Positions 49,769 to 61,303 are shown, counted from the stretch's first letter. The stretch is 64,000 nt of DNA from Rosa chinensis (GCF_002994745.2 NC_037090.1:29060501-29124500); one strand, 5' to 3'. Notes: generated from the sequence alone by a model not told the origin. Made by a program: numbers and translations.

Positions 49769-49868
49769 TTACAATTTCATCTACTTATTTACTCATTCAC
49801 TTCAGAACTCTTTTTTTTTTTTTTGGAAAATTATGCCTACTGCCTTATATTATTTCAATAGAAGAAAA
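49001..49868. other. Spacer after the viral insertion, with simple repeats
   Basis: No gene seen. TGGGCAAAATACCATGAAAT is repeated in tandem near 49370-49420. An (ATT)n microsatellite lies at about 49733-49768. The TTGACAATAATTGTCAATTT self-complementary word at about 49520-49539 is part of a short inverted repeat. Confidence 0.5.
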
Positions 49869-50640
49869 AGGGTTTTTGTCAATTTATCCCATTTCTAGGG
49901 TTTTTTTTTTTACTTATTCCATTAAGTTTTTTTTTATTCCCTCTTACCCAAAACACTCTAAGAAAGTCTTCCCTAATACCCCATTAAGGTTTTTTTTTTT
50001 TTTTTTTAATACCATTTTACCCTCACCCCTTTGTTACTTAGAGATAGAGAGAGAAACCATAGGAGACTTCGCCAGAGCCCGTTATCGGTTGCCGGATTCC
50101 GGTCACCTGCCACCGGAATCCGGCCAATTTTTGCAGGACTCCAGTCACCGGTCTTTGGAATCCGGTCACCAGCGGTCGGAATCAGGTCACCCGCCATCGG
50201 CCGCCACCCATCGGATTTTTCTGAAAACCTTTATTGTCTATTGGCCCCAATAGAAGTCTATTGGCCCCAATAGAGGGGAGGGGCAATAGAGGTCTATTGC
50301 CCCCCAATAGACGTCTATTGCCCAATAGTCTATTACCCCCCAATAGAAGGGCAATAGACGTCTATTGCCCCCTAATAAACGTTTCGATTACCGAAATGGG
50401 AACTAATCTCCCTAAATCTAGACAAAAAAAACTTTGATTAAAAAAAAAACGAGGAGAATATTACATCAATTCAAAATGTCTATTGCCCCCTAATAGACGT
50501 CTATTGCCCTCCAATAAACCTTTAACAGACCTCTATTGCCCCCTAATAGCCCTTTAATAGACCTTTAATACCATACATGTTCCATATTATTCAATTGCCA
50601 CAAGAAAGAAGAGAAGCCAAATTGGATGCAAGAGATAATC
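49869..50640. mobile_element. Second copy of the GACGTC-minisatellite Mutator-like element (truncated)
   Basis: It starts GGGTTTTTGTCAATTTATCC like the element at 10599 and follows it through CTCTTACCCAAAACACTCTA, the GAGAGAGAAACCATAGGAGA block and the CCGG-rich blocks. The AATAGACGTCTATTGCC minisatellite occupies 50225-50570. No matching right end or 9-bp duplication was found, so it is probably truncated. Confidence 0.65.
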
Positions 50641-51286
50641 CTATCTTACCAAGTCTTGAGAAATTGAGGACTTATCTTATGCAAGGCAAAGATAAACCAA
50701 GTTAAATTTTTGTTTCTCCACGCAATTTTTCTTATTGAAATAATATAATGTAGGCATAATTTTGCAAAAAAGAAAAAAGGTCGGGAAGTGATAAGTGATA
50801 ACCTCCCACAACACTTCCTGAAACCAGAAATCAGTGACACCATGATAACTTTTACCTGCTTGTTCTTGTCCTGCTGTGCCATGGCGTTGGCACAAGCCTC
50901 TGGATTCCCAAAAACACCGGCTATAAACACCATCGCTACCACCAATCCACAAGCAGTTCAAATCTTGTGCCCTGGCAATCTGATCTAACTCAGAGCGAGC
51001 TAGATCCATAAAACCTCATTTGAGATTCACTTTGCCAACATCCTAAATAATAAAATACAAATCAGGCACCACATCATGCCAATCACCACCACCAAACAAT
51101 GAGCCGACCAACCCCTGCATTCCACCCCGTCTGCAATGTCTTTGCAATATGATCTCTAAAAGGTTAGATCCATCTCCCCAAATCTCATGGCTAGTCCAGT
51201 CACCCAAATCTGCTATTATTAGACTATAATTTACATATATACACGTCCCCTAAATGATGAATTTAACTTGTTTTCAATTTCATTTT
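50641..51286. other. Unrecognised exon-like fragment (minus strand) and spacer
   Basis: Minus-strand 51009 to about 50860 reads open with a coding-like composition (starts MDLARSELDQIARAQDL). It ends at CAAGCAG followed by GTAAAAG, which looks like a splice donor. No family recognised and no second exon found. Probably a gene fragment or pseudogene. Confidence 0.3.
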
Positions 51287-51498
51287 TGTTGTAGAGAAAC
51301 TGAAATTGAGAGGAAATCGCTGTGTATTCTCATTGATAATAGGGGCCTCTTTATATAGAGGATTACAATGTATAGAATCTCAATCATACAAGGAAAGTAA
51401 TCGTACATTGAATAGGAATCTAGATCCTTCTAATTTAACCATATTACCACTAGGTCAAGTAACCTAGAGTTTGGGCCAAATTAGGGTTTACTTGAACA
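51287..51498 (-). mobile_element. Ty1/copia 3' LTR, 212 bp
   Basis: On the minus strand it begins TGTTCAAGTAAACCC and ends TCTCTACAACA (TG...CA). It contains CTCTATATAAAGAGG as promoter. Short LTRs of this form belong to copia elements. Confidence 0.8.
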
Positions 51499-51509
51499 CT
51501 CCCCCCTTG
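51499..51509 (-). promoter_or_regulatory. Polypurine tract of the copia remnant
   Basis: Minus strand AAGGGGGGAG directly precedes the LTR TG, the usual plus-strand priming site. Confidence 0.8.
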
Positions 51510-52950
51510 TGTTGCCTAAACGCGGTGCTTCTCTCATTGCCTGGTTAAAAACCTTGCCGAGTAACAAAAAACCCAGTGGGACAAAAATAACCTCAGTCAA
51601 AGGGGAAAAAGAGCACAACACACCCTTCACGTTTCGAGGTGAACATGTAGACATCTCCCCCTGATGTCTGCGTCTCCCCCTGATGACTACGATCATGGGA
51701 GTTCAGATAATTTTCGCAAGCCAATTCTTGCCACATGTCTCTCAAACGTGGATTTGGGCAATGATTTAGTAAACAAGTCTGCCATATTATCCTCAGATTG
51801 AACCTAGTTCACTTTGGTATTTGAGGAGAGTCTGTTGTTGCTGGTTATGCTTGGTGTTGTCACTTTGATGTAGTCTTGCTTCATTTGTTCAGAACGAACA
51901 GCATTATCCTAAATGCTCGTAGGCTCATCGCGTGATTATGGATCCAATCCATAAACATTCACGAACCACTTCGTGAAGAGCAATAATCTCTGCATGGTTC
52001 GAAGATATAGCGACTACGGTCTATTCTGTAGACCTCCAAGATATCACGGTCTCTTCCCATTGTGAACACTTAACCAGTTTAGGAGCGACCTTTGTGTAGG
52101 TCAAAGAGGTACCCAGCATCAGCAAAACCTTCCAAAACACTTATATCGTTTTGGGATGGGGATAGAGAACGCAGGCCAGCGTTGGCGGCGTTTCTGGTGT
52201 GTGATGGGTCTGAATCCATCTTCTCTCTGTAGGGATAGAACAAGCCCATATCAATCGTACATCTCAAGTACTGAAAGATATCTTTTACACCAATCAAAAT
52301 GGCGTCGCATTGGAGCAGAGTTATACCTTAGCTAACAAGTTCACTGCAAACGAGATGTCCGGTCCTGTGCATTGGGCTAAGTAAAATAATGCGCCTATTG
52401 TACTCAAGTAAGACACTTCTGCCTCTAGCACATCTTCGTCATCATCCTTCAGACGAAGAGGATCCTTTTCAGGATCAAGACTACGGACGATCATGGGGGT
52501 GCTTGAAGGTTTGACCTTGTCAAAATGCCTAAGCATTTATCGACACGATGCTCAAGTTCCAAACTGAGACATAATCGTGTTCTCCCATAATCCTTCATCT
52601 CAAAATCGAATTTCAAGTGTTCAGCGGTTTCCCTTAACTCTTTAAGGGCTTCTAACGAAGATCATGTCCAACATGAACCGCGATGGAATCCGAAACTTGT
52701 TATGGAAACGCGTAGACATATCCCTTCCCAATCAAGTAGTTATTTTAGCGAGCGTTTCAACCTCTTTGTAAACGCACTCCGTGGTCTAGAGCCACTTGAC
52801 TTGTGTAAATGAAGTTCACCATGAACCTATAACCTGATGAGTGTCCGATCAATTCTTTCTTTTCACATTTACTTCAACCTTCCTATGGTTTTTCCAGGTG
52901 AATTTAATTATAACCTGAATGCCGACACTCTTCGATAGCATGTCGATCTG
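51510..52950 (-). pseudogene. Ty1/copia polyprotein remnant (RT C-terminus to RNase H)
   Basis: Minus-strand frames at 52536-52321 and 52297-52079 carry copia hallmarks: LRHFDKVKPSSTPM, then LSTIGALFYLAQCTGPDISFAVNLLAK, then a GFADAGYL segment (the RNase H GYSDADWAGD-type motif, degraded). Between and around them stops and shifts accumulate. Sequence before the RT (52540-52950) is probably the same element but too decayed to read. There is no 5' LTR, gag or integrase, so it is a truncated fragment. Confidence 0.75.
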
Positions 52951-53622
52951 AAATCATCAATAAAATAAAGAGAAGACGAAATAAACGAAACTACTACACT
53001 ACTCTTCCATAACAGATACTTCAATATAATTGAATGAAATCTCAGAACCTTATGGTAGTTCATCTTCCCAAATATTTTTCTTACCTTTTCTTCTTCTTTT
53101 TTGGATAAGTTTCCTAATAGTTTGACCACAGAACATTTTTTTCTTTTTGGTGGGCTTTTCCCTAAAGAAGTTTTGGGAGACGACAAGCGTGGCAATATAT
53201 ATATAGAAGTCCTTGCACATTTAATATAAACTAATACCTACATGCACGCACGCAGTAAAGTTTCACAGAGCTGAAGTTTTAAACATGCATATACAGATAA
53301 AAAGGTCGATATCTTTCTGATAATTAGATATATGTACGTAAATATGCATTTATAAAACTCAATTACAGTGAATAATACAGCTCAGAGATCACCAGAGAGA
53401 ATAAGCTAGCTAGCCACAAGTAGTCCACAACCTTTTTGTAATGCATGCATCATGTGAAAGATGTACTCTCTAGTATCAACCATATATACCAATAAGAACA
53501 AAATAAGATATAAAATCACATGGTCTCGGATTTTAAAATTTGTAAATTACATAAAGTCACATCTGCATCCGCCATTTCTTTAATTTCTGTTCTTCTTCCT
53601 TTGTTGTTGTCTTTTACACAAT
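52951..53622. other. 3' flank of the MIZ1-like gene
   Basis: No gene seen. It is AT-rich and likely includes the 3' untranslated region of the gene at 53623-54498. A small minus-strand frame at 52908-53195 has no domain. Confidence 0.4.
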
Positions 53623-54498
53623 TCATATTCTAAGCAAGAAGATGCTGAGTTCTGGACCTCCATTACTCCCATCAGGATTCAACATGTAAAAGGCCTCCGA
53701 GTCACGGCTCCCCACAACTCGTTCAAACCGAGCCCTCATGTAAAGCAACTCGCCTAAACCCTCCGACGACCCGCCGCTACCCACTTTCCCGTCGTCCACC
53801 ACCGGAATCACCCCGGCTCCAACTGAAACGCTCCCGACAGTATTCAGCACGTGCCAGTCGGACTCTCCGCATATGCGAGACGCCGCGTACCCCAACTTCC
53901 TCCCATTGCAGTACATGGTCCAGGTAGGCTCGTGAAACAAAGGCTTCCGGCCGCCACCACGGCCTGAACCCTGATACCTTTCGGACTCGAGAGCAATGCG
54001 GACGAGTCCGGAAGACATCTCCTTAACGAGGGAAGACGTGGACATGGCCAGCTCGAGAAGCAAGACGGGCTCGGACCTGGGGTCGAGCTGGACGGCGAAG
54101 CTGACGTGGCCGCGGCGGTTACCAAATAGGGTTCCGGTGACTTTCCGGCCGAGAGAGGGCGTGACCGAGAGGTGGGAAGAGATGGCGAGCCACTTGCAGC
54201 TGGCGGGGAGGTTGATAATGGCGGCTGGGAAGGAGATGAGGTTGAGAAAAGAGCGGAGGAGTGAGGAGATCTTTGTCTGGGTTTTGGAGAGGTGGTCGAA
54301 AGAGACCGGGGACGATGAAGAGCTGTGTTTGGGAATCAGTAGCTTGTTGGAGACGTCGTCGTTTTGGCGACGGCGGTGGTGATGATGTTGAGGTGGTGTC
54401 AGAGCTGTTGAAGAGGATCTGATGAACTGGTTTGAAGGGACGATTTTTCTAGTTGTGGTGGAGCTAGTACTAATGCTATTGCTTCTTTGGAGGTTCAT
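53623..54498 (-). CDS. MIZU-KUSSEI1-like protein (DUF617), intronless
   Basis: The product is 291 residues, close to Arabidopsis MIZ1 (297). The N-terminal 70 residues are Ser/Thr/His-rich and disordered, and the DUF617 (MIZ1) domain spans about 119-290. Visible family features are VTGTLFGNRRGHVSFAVQ at 120-137, the LLLELA...LVKEMSSGLVRIALE helix (146-171), a P-x-W-TMYCNGRK strand (191-201), GYA, and the C-terminal YMLNPDG...PELSIFLLR. MIZ1 itself is required for root hydrotropism and associates with ER membranes. Many paralogues exist, so the specific role here is open. Absence of introns is normal for the family. The start is the first in-frame ATG after a pyrimidine-rich leader (minus strand, about 54550-54620). 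Confidence 0.92.
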   Translation of the reverse strand: MNLQRSNSISTSSTTTRKIVPSNQFIRSSSTALTPPQHHHHRRRQNDDVSNKLLIPKHSSSSSPVSFDHLSKTQTKISSLLRSFLNLISFPAAIINLPASCKWLAISSHLSVTPSLGRKVTGTLFGNRRGHVSFAVQLDPRSEPVLLLELAMSTSSLVKEMSSGLVRIALESERYQGSGRGGGRKPLFHEPTWTMYCNGRKLGYAASRICGESDWHVLNTVGSVSVGAGVIPVVDDGKVGSGGSSEGLGELLYMRARFERVVGSRDSEAFYMLNPDGSNGGPELSIFLLRI

Positions 54499-54759
54499 GG
54501 CTTGTTTGAATTATTCTGACTCTAAAATGTGAACCCAATTGGAATGGAGTTTTGATTAGAATGCTAAAGTTTGCAGAGAAAGAGGGAAAGAGATGAAGAA
54601 GAATAGAAGATGATGGAAGTAAAGAGGCCGACAAGTGATGATAGTGTTGGGAGGTGGACAATATAAAGGGAGACTATGGAGGTTTGTGGTGATGATGATC
54701 ACAGCCTAGACTTGTATATTTTTCTTATTGTTTCTATGAATTGTGTGCTGAATTGACCC

Positions 54760-54765
54760 TTTATA
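54760..54765 (-). promoter_or_regulatory. Candidate TATA box of the MIZ1-like gene
   Basis: CATATAAAGGG on the minus strand, about 265 bp before the start codon. It is the best TATA match upstream, but a leader of more than 200 bp would be needed. Confidence 0.35.
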
Positions 54766-55046
54766 TGGTCCTACAAAGCACCATGACCTTTTAGCCAGGA
54801 TGTTATTTTATAAAACAACTTTCTTAGTTGAGATTCAAACAGAGAAAATCAGTAGAGATGGGGGTTGAGATCGATATTGATCTTTAATTTCTTGATACAT
54901 TAATGCCGAGATTTCTTGTCATATTATATAGTATGATTTTATTTTGGAGGCTGGATTAAAATCATTAAGGATCATTAGTGGGTGAGATTTGATTTAGATA
55001 ATATGTAGCTAGCAAAGAGATATATTTATCAATGAATCAATCCCAA
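54766..55046. other. Short spacer, nothing recognised
   Basis: AT-rich, no gene or bounded repeat. It ends at the target duplication of the LINE-derived insertion that follows. Confidence 0.4.
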
Positions 55047-55060
55047 TTCATTTCAATTAG

Positions 55061-56759
55061 ATCAGGCCTTATCAACTATATTCTCTTTCGTAAAACAAAG
55101 AAACACTCACTTTGTCGAAACATAATACACTAAAAACCCTAGGCGCCGCTCTGACGCCCCAAAACCCTAGCACTCTCATATTTGCTTCTCGATCCCTCTC
55201 TCCATGGCAACGATCGATGATGTTGCAACAAGTTTCTCATCGTCGCTGGCTCTCCTAGGCGACGATGTGGTGGATATCTCCAAGATGCCAGGAACAAATA
55301 CCAGGCGAGTTTCTCAGGCATACCTCCTGGCTCAACCTCTCACGCCAAAGCCGTTTACTGCACAGGATTTGCAGCGCCATTTCAAGCGTATTTGGGTTCT
55401 CAACGCCGCTTTCAAGGTCCAGGAAAGAGCACAGAAGCGTTTTGTGATATCTTTTGATCTGCGCAAGGACAGGAACAAGGTCCTGCGAGGCGGGCCTTGG
55501 TATTTTCAGCGTGCACCAGTCATCATCCATGAGTATGATGGATTGCAATCCCCAACTGCAATTCAGATGCATGATTTTTTTTTTTTGGGTGAAGCTGCAT
55601 AACATACCGCCAGCCTTAGAGGTAAAGAATACAATTGTGAATGTTGCTTCAATTGCAGGCAGGTTCCTGGAGTGGGATGAGAAATTGTTCAAGGCAACAG
55701 GTAACATTAGGGTTCATGTGGCACACCATATTGCCAAATCCTTCTTCCTGACAAAAATCCTAAAGCTCGCGCCGGGGGTTATTGAGGAAATCTCGTTTTA
55801 TTTTGAAAATCTGCTTGGTCGTTGTCGAGATTGCAGTCTTATCTTTCATGAGAATGGGGCATGCCTGTACGCAGGTAAGATGCTCAACCAAGATTGGATC
55901 CAAAACGGGTTGAAAACAAGGTGGAGTTGCCTAATTCTTTTGTAGGTTTTGCGCACTGCACTTTTAGTGGAGGTGCATTTCGTTTTCAAGGCATCCAAAC
56001 GCCCATTCTGCCTCCTATGGCACGATGTCTGTTTAGCTCTGGCTCTACCTCCAAACTGCACAAACCTCTGGTTCTCCGTCATGCCAATCTGCAAACCTCA
56101 AAGGTAGCCAACAAGCAGCTTGCATTAGTACCTAGCGCAGAACAGTCTCCCTTGAAGCGAGGAAGGCCTGGATCTCCCTTTGCCTCTCCTAAGAAACTAA
56201 AGCTCACACTAGGGCAGCTTGTAGTTGGCCACAACGGTTCACCCGCACCAACAAAGAAGATGAAGATTCCTGCTGCCTCAATCAAGCTTTCTGCCAAATT
56301 AGTGGGACTAGTAGAAACACCAGGTGGAATGTTGGTTCTTGCGCAAGTCATGATGCCTAGGGGAGATGTTTCCCATGACTCCACTTTCAAAAAGAAACGA
56401 GGACGGCCATTAGGGTCCCGAAACAAGAATCCTCCCAAGCCAAAGAAACAGGTCTCTGCTGAAGATGTGCTTTCCTATCTCCACTCGGAAAAGCCGACTA
56501 GCCCTAGCTCCAAGGGCAAGGAAAAGATGTAGCCTTTAGGGTATGTTGCCTATTACTATGCTTTGCTTCATAGTACATAGGCTCACTAGAATAAGTGAGC
56601 ATGACTTTTTTGAATGAATGATCTAGACTATGTATCATCGTGGTGTGTTTTACATCACAACTTCTTGACTATCTGTACATGGTAGCGGAAGGATATGTAA
56701 TAGTCATTCTAGCCTTACCGTATTAATGAAATCCATATAATTACTTTGTCAAAAAAAAT
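55061..56759 (+). mobile_element. LINE-derived 'ORF1-only' retroelement with 14-bp target duplication
   Basis: TTCATTTCAATTAG flanks it exactly (55047-55060 and 56760-56773). It ends with a short poly(A) (56751-56758). It contains only an ORF1-like gag frame and no endonuclease or reverse transcriptase, so it must have been mobilised by another LINE's machinery. Confidence 0.8.
55204..56532 (+). pseudogene. LINE ORF1-like protein (DUF4283 plus CCHC zinc knuckle), frameshifted
   Basis: The first frame (55204-55602, 132 residues) has the DUF4283 pattern typical of plant L1 ORF1 (a W-x-LN-AF-K-VQ-like strand, then FDLRKDRNKVLRGGPWYF). A run of T (55576-55587) shifts the frame. The next frame continues KLHNIPPALEVKN to a zinc-knuckle-like Cys/His segment (LLGRCRDCSLIFHENGAC). 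A further shift near 55945 leads to the 56532-ending frame with a basic tail containing KKRGRPLGSRNK, an AT-hook-like motif. Such proteins bind the LINE RNA. At least two shifts make it inactive. A related protein tail lies at 58769-59419. Confidence 0.75.
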
Positions 56760-56773
56760 TTCATTTCAATTAG

Positions 56774-57055
56774 TGATGCTTTTGCATGCCAAAAAAAAAC
56801 TAAAAAAATTGTAGTGATGTCAGTGAATTGTGATTTGTTGGTTATTTGAAACAATTGATACTCTAAAGGTTAAGGGTAGACAAGTGGAGATTTTTTTTTT
56901 TTTTTTTAACAGGTCAGAGTTTAATAGAACTTATATAAGAAAATCTAGGACAAACCGGATAACCTATCTAAGCCACAACTAGACTCATTAAAATTCAAAG
57001 GGACGCTCGCTGAATAACAAGCTTAATCTAAGAGAGTAATCTCCCCTTCTAAGGA
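56774..57055. other. Short spacer
   Basis: Non-coding, with A/T runs. It ends at the 9-bp duplication of the next element. Confidence 0.5.
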
Positions 57056-57064
57056 AAAAAATAT

Positions 57065-58277
57065 GGGCACAATACTGTTTAGTCTCTGTAGTTATAGGGT
57101 CTCAACGTTTCAGTCCCTGACGTTTCAATTTCACCTAAAAAACTCCCTAAACTCTTAAATTTCACCCAATTGGTCCTTGCCGTCAACTTTCCGTTAAAAA
57201 CTCCGTCATCTTGCTGACGTGACACTCCTTCTACAGTAAAATGACTATTTTACCCTCACTTACCAAAAAAAAAATTTTTTTTTTTTTTTTTTTACTCTGT
57301 TTTCATTTTTTTTTACTCTCTTTTTTTTAACTCTCTTTTCTCTATTTTTTTTTAATTTGTTCTTTTTCTTTTTTATTACTGTTTTTTCTCTATTTTTTAA
57401 TTTGTTCTTTTTTTTTTCCTACTATTTTTGTTAACTCTTTTTTCTAAACTTTCTTTTCTCTTTTTCTTTTTTTTATTTGTTCTCTCTTTTTTTATATTAT
57501 ATTTTTTTCTCTTTTCTTTTTACCTCTTCTTCCTCTTCCACCTCTCTCCTCTTCGGTAGACCTGTAAATGGATCGGATTTGGATTGGATTGACCTAAATC
57601 CAAATCCATTTACTTAAGAAAAAATTCGATCCAAACCCACTTCGTTAACCCGGTGGATCATTGATAGCTCGATCTAAATCCGTATCCGCCGGATTAACGG
57701 ATACTCAATCCGTTAATCCGACCCATTTATTAATTTCAAATGTTTTAAAATTTTTATAGTAATATTAAATTTATATCATGATACCTCATAAGATATTAAT
57801 AAAATATTAAAACAACATGAAGAGTATCACAAAAAGTAGAATTACATTATCAAAATTCTTAATGCTTCTTGGAATCTTGGGTGATGGACTGTTGTCCCTT
57901 AGATTGCTGCAAAAAAGGGTGATTGGGAGGGGTGGTAGTGCTTGCTAGCATGACGGAGATGATGGATGGATGGTGGAATGGCCAGCACTTGCTCGGAGCA
58001 GCGGGCACGCCACCGGTGATGGGTCGGCAAGGTTTTGGCTTGCAAGATGGTGGCGCAAAGATCACAATAGTCTGCACTCTTAGCTTGGGTTTGCAGTGAA
58101 GACGAGGACGGAGACGAGAGAGGGGAAGAAGAAGAGGTTAAATGAAAAGAGAGTAGGTAAAAAAAAAAACAGAGAGAGAGAGAAAAGAGAGTTAAAAAAA
58201 ATAGAGAGAGAAAAGAGAGTTAAAAAAAAGAAGAAGAAAAAGAGAGGTAAAAAAAAAGAGAGAGAGAAAAGAGAGTT

Positions 58278-58310
<33 letters not shown>

Positions 58311-58630
58311 TTAAAAAAAAAAAAGAGAAAACCAAAAAAAAAAGAGAGAGAGAGAAAAGAAAGTTTAGAAAAAAGAGTCAACAAAAATAGTAGGAAAAAA
58401 AAAAAGAACAAAAAAAAAAGATTTTTTTTTTGTTCAGTGAGGGTAAAATAGTCATTTTACTGTAACAGGAGTGCTACGTCAGCAAGATGACGGAGTTTTT
58501 GACGGAAAGTTGACGGCAATGACCAATTGGGTGAAATTTAAGAGTTTAGGGAGTTTTTAGGTGAAATTGAAACGTCAGGGACTGAAACGTCAAGACCCTA
58601 TAACTACATGGACTAAACAGTATTTTGCCC
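57065..58630. mobile_element. Foldback Mutator-like element, 1.57 kb
   Basis: The exact 9-bp duplication AAAAAATAT flanks it (57056-57064 and 58631-58639). Outer arms of about 200 bp are near-perfect inverted repeats (GGGCACAATACTGTTTAGTC against its complement at the right end, with CCGTCATCTTGCTGACGT mirrored near 58477-58494). Inside them are a pyrimidine-rich tract (57270-57530) and its purine-rich mirror (58110-58430). The centre (57550-58090) holds unrelated sequence. Frames at 58096-58314 and 58220-58411 translate the simple tract only. Confidence 0.85.
57556..58090. other. Centre of the foldback element, possibly acquired sequence
   Basis: It begins with a GGATCGGATTTGGATTGGAT-type stretch and inverted AATCC/GGATT words (57565-57725), itself like a small repeat. 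A more GC-rich stretch follows with a minus-strand frame at 57859-58077 (72 residues, Pro/Ser-rich, no family recognised). It could be captured host DNA. Confidence 0.35.
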
Positions 58631-58768
58631 AAAAAATATTCATTTAGTTTAATTTGCCAGGCATGCAATTATGGTACAAATATCAACTAGAAATGTCTTA
58701 GAAAAAGCATATAGAGAGTACCCCTGCTTCAAAGACTCGAGTCCAGAATGTCTTGTCTTGTTGAAACC

Positions 58769-59660
58769 CTAAGCATGTACCTCCTCCTTCCCCTTGGGGT
58801 CGGAGTTATTACCTACCTCAGGCTCTTCAGCATCCAACAACCTCAGCATCAGATTGGTCCTCTTGCTGCCCAACACTCCATCTTGAGACTTAGGCTTGTT
58901 TCGATGACCCCTTGGCCGACCCTTCTTCTTTGGGGTCTTCCCAATAGTAACCGGAACCTCCACAAGATCCCCAAGATGGAATTTAATAGGTATGATCGCC
59001 AAGCTAGGTTTTTGCCTCTTCTCCATACGCCACTCATCATGACACCATTTGCGCATTCCCAAAATTCTTGGGCTTGCAGCATCAAGTCCTAATGCAATAG
59101 GTCCATTCAAAACATCATTATCCACCAGCCCAGCAGATCCCAAGCCCACACTTAACCCAGCTCTAGCATATCTCAAGCCCACACATGCAGCAGAGTCACA
59201 GCTGGGCCCATAAGGAACATAGGCACAGCCTGACCCAATAGGAAACCCTAATTTCAAATTAGGGTTTCCAGTAGAGAAAACAGGAGCTGTAGACCTCGAC
59301 CTGAGTTCTGACGCCGTCCCAGCTGCCTCCCCACCTTCCTGCCAAACTTGACCCATTCTGACCAGCAGCCCAGATGACCCATCCCCAAGCTCGTTCACCT
59401 CCACCAGCGCTGCCTCCAACGTTGGAGCAATGCTCCTCGAGTCGATGATTGTCTTCAGTATACCATCTCAGCCACCCATCCTGGCCATGATAAAAAAAAC
59501 CACAGCCCCGACATATGCCTTGACATTTCTAATGCCTCAGCTCCAATTCCATAGCCATTGCTGCCAAGAAAGAGTACATACGACGAGCCCATATGCGGCA
59601 GCGTACTTCATGCACAATCCGGATTTGTTGCATCCTCTGCAACGCCCCTTGATCATACCT
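58769..59660 (-). pseudogene. LINE ORF1 C-terminal remnant
   Basis: The minus-strand frame 59419-58769 (216 residues) ends with KKKGRPRGHRNKPK followed by an acidic tail, matching in layout the tail of the protein at 55204-56532. Upstream on the same strand (59430-59660) a Cys-rich piece (CRGCNKSGLC) resembles its zinc knuckle, but in another frame and with stops. No DUF4283 part and no RT. A dead LINE fragment. Confidence 0.65.
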
Positions 59661-60252
59661 TTTTTTTTCTCATTTCTACAAAAAAAAAAAAGTAGTAATC
59701 ATTATTTAGCACACCTTATTTAACGAACCCAATTTTGGGTTTGAGATACAAGTTCCTAAATTCAAGGTCTAATACCGAAGCTAGGATTTTTTTAGTCTCG
59801 TCTTTGAGTTTGATATTTAAATAAAATCCTGATCGAATTTGTTATAAATTTATATTTTTATATTCATTTACTCTCTCTCCCTCTCTCCCTCCTTGTCCCC
59901 TTTACCAAAAAAAAAAATAACTAAAGTATAAAACATCCTTGTCAAATGACCTAGACGTATGCCGGCCTTAACCAACATTTCAACAATAACTCTAATTATC
60001 TTAGAAATAAATGGTCCATACATCTCCATCTCTCGATCATCTCGTCTTTATCTTATAGGAATAATGTATTGTGTATAACTTAAACCAATCAATCCATCCA
60101 AGTTCAATAATTAGAGCTATACATACACAAGCTCCTATTTGACTAGAGTAATACTAAATTAACGTTATACCTTATGTGTATGAGAAACCGTAGTTTTTAT
60201 TTTTCATCTTATAATTGAGGTGTGTGAGAAGTTAAATGAGATATAATCATAG

Positions 60253-60284
<32 letters not shown>

Positions 60285-60988
60285 TTACAACGTAAGAAAG
60301 TGAGAATAGAGAAAATGAGCAAAAAGAGTAGTAAGTGAGAGAAAGAATACACACACACACAATATACTAATGTTCACCTAGTCAGTAACTGACTAGAGAA
60401 ACTATGTTCATTCACCCTCGTATTTAAATCTAATGGTTGAAAATAAAATAACTCAACTTTAAAATAATTCTTTCTACTATTGGATTTACATTCAAAAGTG
60501 GTTGAACTTAATTTTCTTGATCAGTTACTGACCCGATAAACATGCTTAGTTATGTGTGTGTGTAATGAGAATGGTAAAAAACCATTATGAGAGGAAATGA
60601 CAAGGCTTAAGAAATAATATCTCTTTTCTTAATATACAAGTAGTTTTCTCCACAAGCAAGCTAGGTAACTCCTCTTTAGGGAAGGAGTTAGTTATCGCAT
60701 AATTTGTATGTGTCTGGTCTGTACTCACATACCTTCTATTATGAGAATTTTTAGAAGTATTACATAGCTCTCATACCACTACTGAGTGACTAGATAAAAG
60801 TAGTTAATAATTAAGAATTCTTTTGAATGCAAAGTGCTTTTATTTTGTGTTGTACTTTGTAAGTATTATTTTACAAGTATCGTGGCAATTGGTAAGTTTG
60901 ACCTATAGTAGATCTTACTTTTTAAATTTATTATTGTGACATTGACTGAAATCATTTAATACAATGATATGTTTTACCAGTAAAATTA
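59661..60988. other. Intergenic with microsatellites and a short inverted repeat
   Basis: No gene seen. A TA microsatellite lies at about 60261-60284 and a CA run at 60348-60361. An imperfect inverted pair (GTCAGTAACTGACTAG near 60380 and GATCAGTTACTGAC near 60520) spans about 160 bp and may be a tiny MITE. Confidence 0.45.
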
Positions 60989-61300
60989 GAGCAACTCCAA
61001 CAATTTCTCTATAATTTTTGTATTATAGGAAAGCAAAAGTCAAAGTTTTAGCCTCTTTTTTTTTTTCCAACTCCAACAGATTCCTTATTATACACTAATC
61101 CCTAAAATTTCCATAATTCTTCCTTAAAATATTAGAGATTGCTGTAAATTTAAAGAATTTGATTTTATCTTTCCTCAATTTTTCTAAAATATGAGATAGT
61201 TATAGGGATTTGTTGGAGCAAAATAGGCTCATTTTTCTCTAAAATAAAGAAAAATAAAAATATAAAGAAGCTGTTGAAGTTGCAGCTGTTGAAGTTGCTC
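60989..61300. mobile_element. Tourist-like MITE, 312 bp
   Basis: TTA flanks both ends (60986-60988 and 61301-61303). Terminal inverted repeats are GAGCAACTCCAACA and its complement TGTTGAAGTTGCTC. The TTA duplication and termini fit PIF/Harbinger (Tourist). Confidence 0.8.
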
Positions 61301-61303
61301 TTA

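Noticed and set aside
53844..54382. ORFs of 93 and 128 codons overlapping the MIZ1-like gene
   Set aside because: They are alternative-frame shadows of a well-supported DUF617 coding region.
58096..58411. Lys/Glu- and Phe/Leu-rich ORFs
   Set aside because: They are low-complexity purine/pyrimidine tracts inside the foldback element.
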